From Burkholderiales bacterium (lineage in GTDB: Bacteria > Pseudomonadota > Gammaproteobacteria > Burkholderiales > Burkholderiaceae_C): DNA of 64,000 nucleotides. The stretch spans positions 186,001 to 250,000 of the forward strand of contig JADJDV010000005.1 of NCBI GenBank assembly GCA_016702555.1. Direction: 5' to 3'. The position numbers were made by a program, and so were the translations under genes. Positions 60,609 through 64,000 of the stretch are shown piece by piece (the stretch's first letter is position 1; each line of letters starts with the position of its first letter). The notes below the pieces were generated by a model, which saw nothing but the letters and a program-made list of their open reading frames with translations, searched no databases and was not told the origin of the DNA.

Positions 60609-63482
60609 TTACTTCTGCAGCACGAAACCCTTGAGACGGCCAAAGGCCGCATCGACCAGCGCCTTTTGCTGCTCCTGGTGCAGATGCGCGTAACCCACCG
60701 CCGGCGAGGCCGAGGCGGCGCGGCCGGCATAGCCCAGCTTCTGGCCGGCGGCCATGTTCTCGTGGATGTAGTGCTGCACGAAGAACCAGGCACCCTGGTT
60801 CTGTGGCTCGTCCTGGCACCACACGATATCGGTCACGTTCGGATATTTCTTCAGCTCGGCGGCAAAGGCCTTGTGCGGGAACGGATACAGCTGCTCGACG
60901 CGCAGGATCGCCACGTCGTCGCTGCCCTTTTCCTCACGCTTCTTGGCCAGGTCGTAGTACACCTTGCCCGAGCAGGCGATGATCCGCTTGACCTTGTCGG
61001 CCTTGAGTTCGCCCTTGTCGGCGATCACCGTCTGGAAGCCGCCCTTGGTGAACTCGGACACGGGCGAAGTCGCGTCCTTGTTGCGCAGCAGGCTCTTGGG
61101 CGTCATGATGATCAGCGGCTTGCGCAGCGGGCGGATCATCTGGCGACGCAGCACGTGGAAGATCTGGCTGGCCGTGGTGGGCTGCACCACCTGCATGTTG
61201 GTGTCGGCCGACAGCTGCATGAAGCGTTCCAGCCGCGCCGACGAGTGCTCAGGGCCTTGGCCCTCGTAGCCATGCGGCAGCATCAGCGTGATGCCGTTGA
61301 CGCGACCCCACTTGACCTCGCCCGAGGCGATGAACTGATCGATCAGCACCTGCGCGCCGTTCGCGAAGTCGCCGAACTGCGCCTCCCAGATGACCAGCGT
61401 GTTGGGATCGTTCGAGGCGTAGCCGTACTCGAAGCCCAGCACCGCCTCTTCCGACAGGATGGAGTCGATGACGACGAAAGGCGCCTGGTTGTCGGCCACG
61501 TTCTGCAGCGGAACATAGGTGCCCACGTCCCATTTCTCGCGCTTCTGGTCGTGCAGCACGGCGTGGCGATGCACGAAGGTGCCGCGCCCGCAATCCTCGC
61601 CCGACAGGCGTACCGGATAGCCGCTGGCCACCAGCGAAGCGTAGGCCATGTGCTCGCCCATGCCCCAGTCGACATTGATGTCGCCGCGGGCCATGGCGGC
61701 GCGGTCTTCCAGCACCCGGCGCACCAGGGTGTGCACGTTGAAGCCCTCGGGCACGCTGGTGACGCGCTCGGCCAGGCGCTTCCACTCCGACAGCGGAATG
61801 CCGGTCTCGGCGGCGTCGGTCCACTTCTGGTTCAGGTAGGGCGACCAGTCGACCGCGTACTTGCTCTTGAAGTTGGTCAGCACCGGATCGACGGTGTGGC
61901 GGCCGGCGTCCATGGCGGCGCGGTAGGTCGCCACCATCTGGTCCGGGCCATCGGCCGGCAGCACGCCCTGGGCCACCAGCTTCTCGCCGTACAGCTTGCG
62001 CGTGCCGGGGTGCTGGCCGATCTTGGTGTACATCAGCGGCTGCGTCAGCATGGGCGTGTCCTGCTCGTTGTGGCCGAGCTTGCGAAAGCACACGATGTCG
62101 ACCACCACGTCCTTGTTGAACTCCTGGCGGTACTCCAGCGCCAGCTGCGTGGCCAGCACCACCGCCTCGGGGTCGTCGCCGTTCACGTGCAGCACCGGCG
62201 CCTCGATCATCTTGACCACGTCGGTGCAGTACAGCGTGGAGCGGCTGTCGCGCGGGTCGCTGGTGGTGAAGCCGATCTGGTTGTTGATGACGATGTGCAC
62301 CGTGCCGCCGGTGTAGTAGCCGCGCGTTTCGGACAGCGCCAGCGTCTCCATCACCACGCCCTGGCCGGCAAAGGCGGCGTCGCCGTGCACCAGCACGGGC
62401 AGCACGCTGTCGCCCTCGCTGTCGCCGCGCCGGTCCTGGCGCGCGCGCACGCTGCCCTCGACCACCGGGTTGACGATCTCCAGGTGCGAGGGGTTGAAGG
62501 CCAGCGACAGGTGCACCGGGCCGCCCGGCGTCGATACGTCGCTGGAAAAGCCCTGGTGGTATTTCACGTCACCAGACGGCAGCTCTTCGGGTGCGGTGTG
62601 GTCGAACTCGGCGAACAGCATCGCGGGCATCTTGCCCAGCGTGTTGACCAGCACGTTCAAGCGGCCGCGGTGGGCCATGCCGATGACGATCTCTTGCACG
62701 CCCTGCTTGCCGGCCTGGTTGATCAACTCGTCCATGGCGACGATGAAGCTCTCGCCGCCTTCCAGAGAAAAGCGCTTCTGGCCCACGTACTTGGTGTGCA
62801 GAAAGCGCTCCAGCCCCTCGGCAGCGGTCAGGCGCTCCAGCACGTGCTTCTTCTGCTCGGCGTTCAGCTGCGGGTTGGTGCGCGCGCTCTCCAGCTTTTG
62901 CTGCCACCAGCGCTTCTTGCCCTGGTCGGTGATGTACATGTACTCGGCGCCGATGGTGCCGCAGTAGGTCTCACGCAACGCGTTGAGCAGCTCGCGCAGC
63001 GACATGGTGTCCTTGCCGAAGAAGGTGTTGCTGGTGTTGAACACCGTCTCCATGTCGGCGTCGGTGAAGCCGTAGAAGGACGGCTCCAGCTCGCGGATGG
63101 CCTGGCGCTCGGCGCGCTTGAGCGGGTCCAGATCGGCCCACATGGCGCCGACGTTGCGATACGCCGCGATCAACTGTTGGACGGCAGTGCGCTTGCGGCC
63201 CAGTTCGGAATCGGCGCCCGAGGCCAGCACCACCCGGGTGCCGCCCTGCTTGGCGCGCTCGGCGAAGGCGTTGATGACCGGCAGATGCGGCACGTCGCGC
63301 GTGTGGCTGCCGTCGACCGCGGGCACGCTCTGCAAGGCGTCGAAATACTCGCGCCAGGAATCGGGCACGCTGCCGGGATTGGCGAGATAGTTTTCGTACA
63401 TCTCCTCGACGTAGGGCGCGTTGCCGCCGAAGAGATAGGTGTTGCCCTGGTACGTCTGGTAGACGGATTTCGTCTCGTTCAT
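60609..63482 (-). CDS. odhA: 2-oxoglutarate dehydrogenase E1
   Basis: Thiamine-diphosphate E1 of the complex, decarboxylating 2-oxoglutarate and succinylating E2. 957 residues, the usual length. N-terminal family segment NAPYVEEMYENYLANPGSVPDSWREYFD; TPP-binding His/Gly region GMAHRGRLNVLVN; HGDAAFAGQGVVMETL; and the C-terminal half with HGYEGQGPEHSSARLERF. It starts at ATG 63482 and is the first gene of odhA-odhB-lpdA. Upstream, 63483-63681 has the short hairpin gtttcc/ggaaac (63501-63517), and no clear promoter hexamers. Confidence 0.98.
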   Translation of the reverse strand: MNETKSVYQTYQGNTYLFGGNAPYVEEMYENYLANPGSVPDSWREYFDALQSVPAVDGSHTRDVPHLPVINAFAERAKQGGTRVVLASGADSELGRKRTAVQQLIAAYRNVGAMWADLDPLKRAERQAIRELEPSFYGFTDADMETVFNTSNTFFGKDTMSLRELLNALRETYCGTIGAEYMYITDQGKKRWWQQKLESARTNPQLNAEQKKHVLERLTAAEGLERFLHTKYVGQKRFSLEGGESFIVAMDELINQAGKQGVQEIVIGMAHRGRLNVLVNTLGKMPAMLFAEFDHTAPEELPSGDVKYHQGFSSDVSTPGGPVHLSLAFNPSHLEIVNPVVEGSVRARQDRRGDSEGDSVLPVLVHGDAAFAGQGVVMETLALSETRGYYTGGTVHIVINNQIGFTTSDPRDSRSTLYCTDVVKMIEAPVLHVNGDDPEAVVLATQLALEYRQEFNKDVVVDIVCFRKLGHNEQDTPMLTQPLMYTKIGQHPGTRKLYGEKLVAQGVLPADGPDQMVATYRAAMDAGRHTVDPVLTNFKSKYAVDWSPYLNQKWTDAAETGIPLSEWKRLAERVTSVPEGFNVHTLVRRVLEDRAAMARGDINVDWGMGEHMAYASLVASGYPVRLSGEDCGRGTFVHRHAVLHDQKREKWDVGTYVPLQNVADNQAPFVVIDSILSEEAVLGFEYGYASNDPNTLVIWEAQFGDFANGAQVLIDQFIASGEVKWGRVNGITLMLPHGYEGQGPEHSSARLERFMQLSADTNMQVVQPTTASQIFHVLRRQMIRPLRKPLIIMTPKSLLRNKDATSPVSEFTKGGFQTVIADKGELKADKVKRIIACSGKVYYDLAKKREEKGSDDVAILRVEQLYPFPHKAFAAELKKYPNVTDIVWCQDEPQNQGAWFFVQHYIHENMAAGQKLGYAGRAASASPAVGYAHLHQEQQKALVDAAFGRLKGFVLQK

Positions 63483-63681
63483 GACTGGCGCTGACCTTTC
63501 GTTTCCCTGCAGGAAACTGAAGCTGGTTTAGGAAACCTTCCGCGTCACGGCTGAACCGGTTGGCGGACGCGACTGGCTGGGAAGGGCCGGGATGACTTCG
63601 CAGGCGGCATTGTGCCACTTAAACCATGGCGGCCACCTGACGCGCGTGGCCGCCGCGCGGGCACCTGGCCCGCCGGAAGGA

Positions 63682-64000
63682 TCAGACCTTGACCACCAGG
63701 TCCTTGATCTGCTGCAGCGCAGCCGGGTCTTCCATGGTGGTCAGGTCGCCCGGATCGCGGCCCTCGCACACCGCCTGCACGGCGCGGCGCAGCACCTTGC
63801 CCGAGCGCGTCTTGGGCAGCACGTGGACGAAGCGCACGCGCGACGGGCGCGCCACCGCGCCCAGCGATCCATCGACGATCTTCATCACCTCGCCCTCGAG
63901 CTTGAGCAGTGCCTGCTCGTCGCCCAGCACGCCGGTGTCCTTGAGCACGGCAAAGGCCATCGCCACCTGGCCCTTGAGCGCGTCGGCCACGCCGACCACC
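63682..64000 (-). CDS. prpE: propionyl-CoA synthetase, C-terminal part (cut by window edge)
   Basis: The last 105 or so residues of an acyl-CoA synthetase. The stretch VGVADALKGQVAMAFAVLKD, the PKTRSGKVLRRA motif with the acylatable catalytic Lys, and QAVCEGRDPGDLTTMEDP match PrpE more closely than Acs. It would activate propionate (or acetate) with ATP and CoA. The rest of the gene lies beyond the right end. Confidence 0.85.
   Translation of the reverse strand, partial: VVGVADALKGQVAMAFAVLKDTGVLGDEQALLKLEGEVMKIVDGSLGAVARPSRVRFVHVLPKTRSGKVLRRAVQAVCEGRDPGDLTTMEDPAALQQIKDLVVKV

Noticed and set aside
60666..63494. A 942-codon open frame opposite odhA
   Set aside because: It mirrors a clearly conserved gene, its translation is Arg/His/Gln-rich with no known domain, and long antisense frames are expected at this GC content.

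Overview
The window is high-GC proteobacterial chromosome. Gene content and order point to Burkholderiales, most likely Comamonadaceae: the run rlmN–pilW–rodZ–ispG–hisS–yfgM–bamB–der–hfq–hflX–hflK–hflC–DUF2065–hisZ–purA, an odhA–odhB–lpdA operon, a prpE-type ligase, and a family of C/G-rich repeats starting at stop codons. No tRNA, rRNA, CRISPR array, prophage or insertion sequence was seen. About 56 protein genes are supported, most on the minus strand.

Region by region. 0.2–4.5 kb: a very long AsmA-like DUF748 envelope protein, then a 757-bp gap with hairpins and a promoter. 5.3–8.1 kb: lytic transglycosylase, a ZTP riboswitch controlling glyA, and nrdR. 8.2–11.2 kb: trxC, two small proteins, an aminotransferase and nth. 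11.3–21.1 kb: a catabolic island on the minus strand with a TRAP transporter (dctPQM), a CitE-type lyase, an MmgE/PrpD protein, a CaiB CoA-transferase, an acyl-CoA dehydrogenase and a hotdog hydratase, facing a LysR regulator. This matches the itaconate (ict–ich–ccl) loci of Pseudomonas. 21.1–29.8 kb: phospholipase D family synthase, a triple glycine-zipper protein, ybbA/tesA, mnmH, membrane proteins and a cystathionine lyase-type enzyme. 29.8–31.8 kb: an encapsulin nanocompartment operon with a DyP peroxidase carrying a C-terminal targeting peptide. 31.9–53.7 kb: housekeeping genes from purA through the hfq/hfl cluster, outer-membrane assembly (bamB, bamD), isoprenoid, tRNA-charging and ribosome-modification genes. 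53.8–64 kb: DinG-type helicase, a MITE-like element, zapE, the 2-oxoglutarate dehydrogenase operon, and the end of prpE.

Four otherwise well-conserved genes (DUF748, encapsulin, hflK, rluB) are each broken by what looks like a single-base indel in a GC-rich run. Each reads through over the expected length once one base is corrected. Sequencing or assembly error is the simplest explanation.

Repeats are prominent. There are four copies of a ~110–150 bp element, three directly at stop codons and one inserted in frame inside rlmN. There are two copies of a long A/G-rich palindrome, a short REP-like sequence translated inside lpdA, and a 119-bp element with 20-bp terminal inverted repeats. Bases 1–175 hold no gene that I can support.
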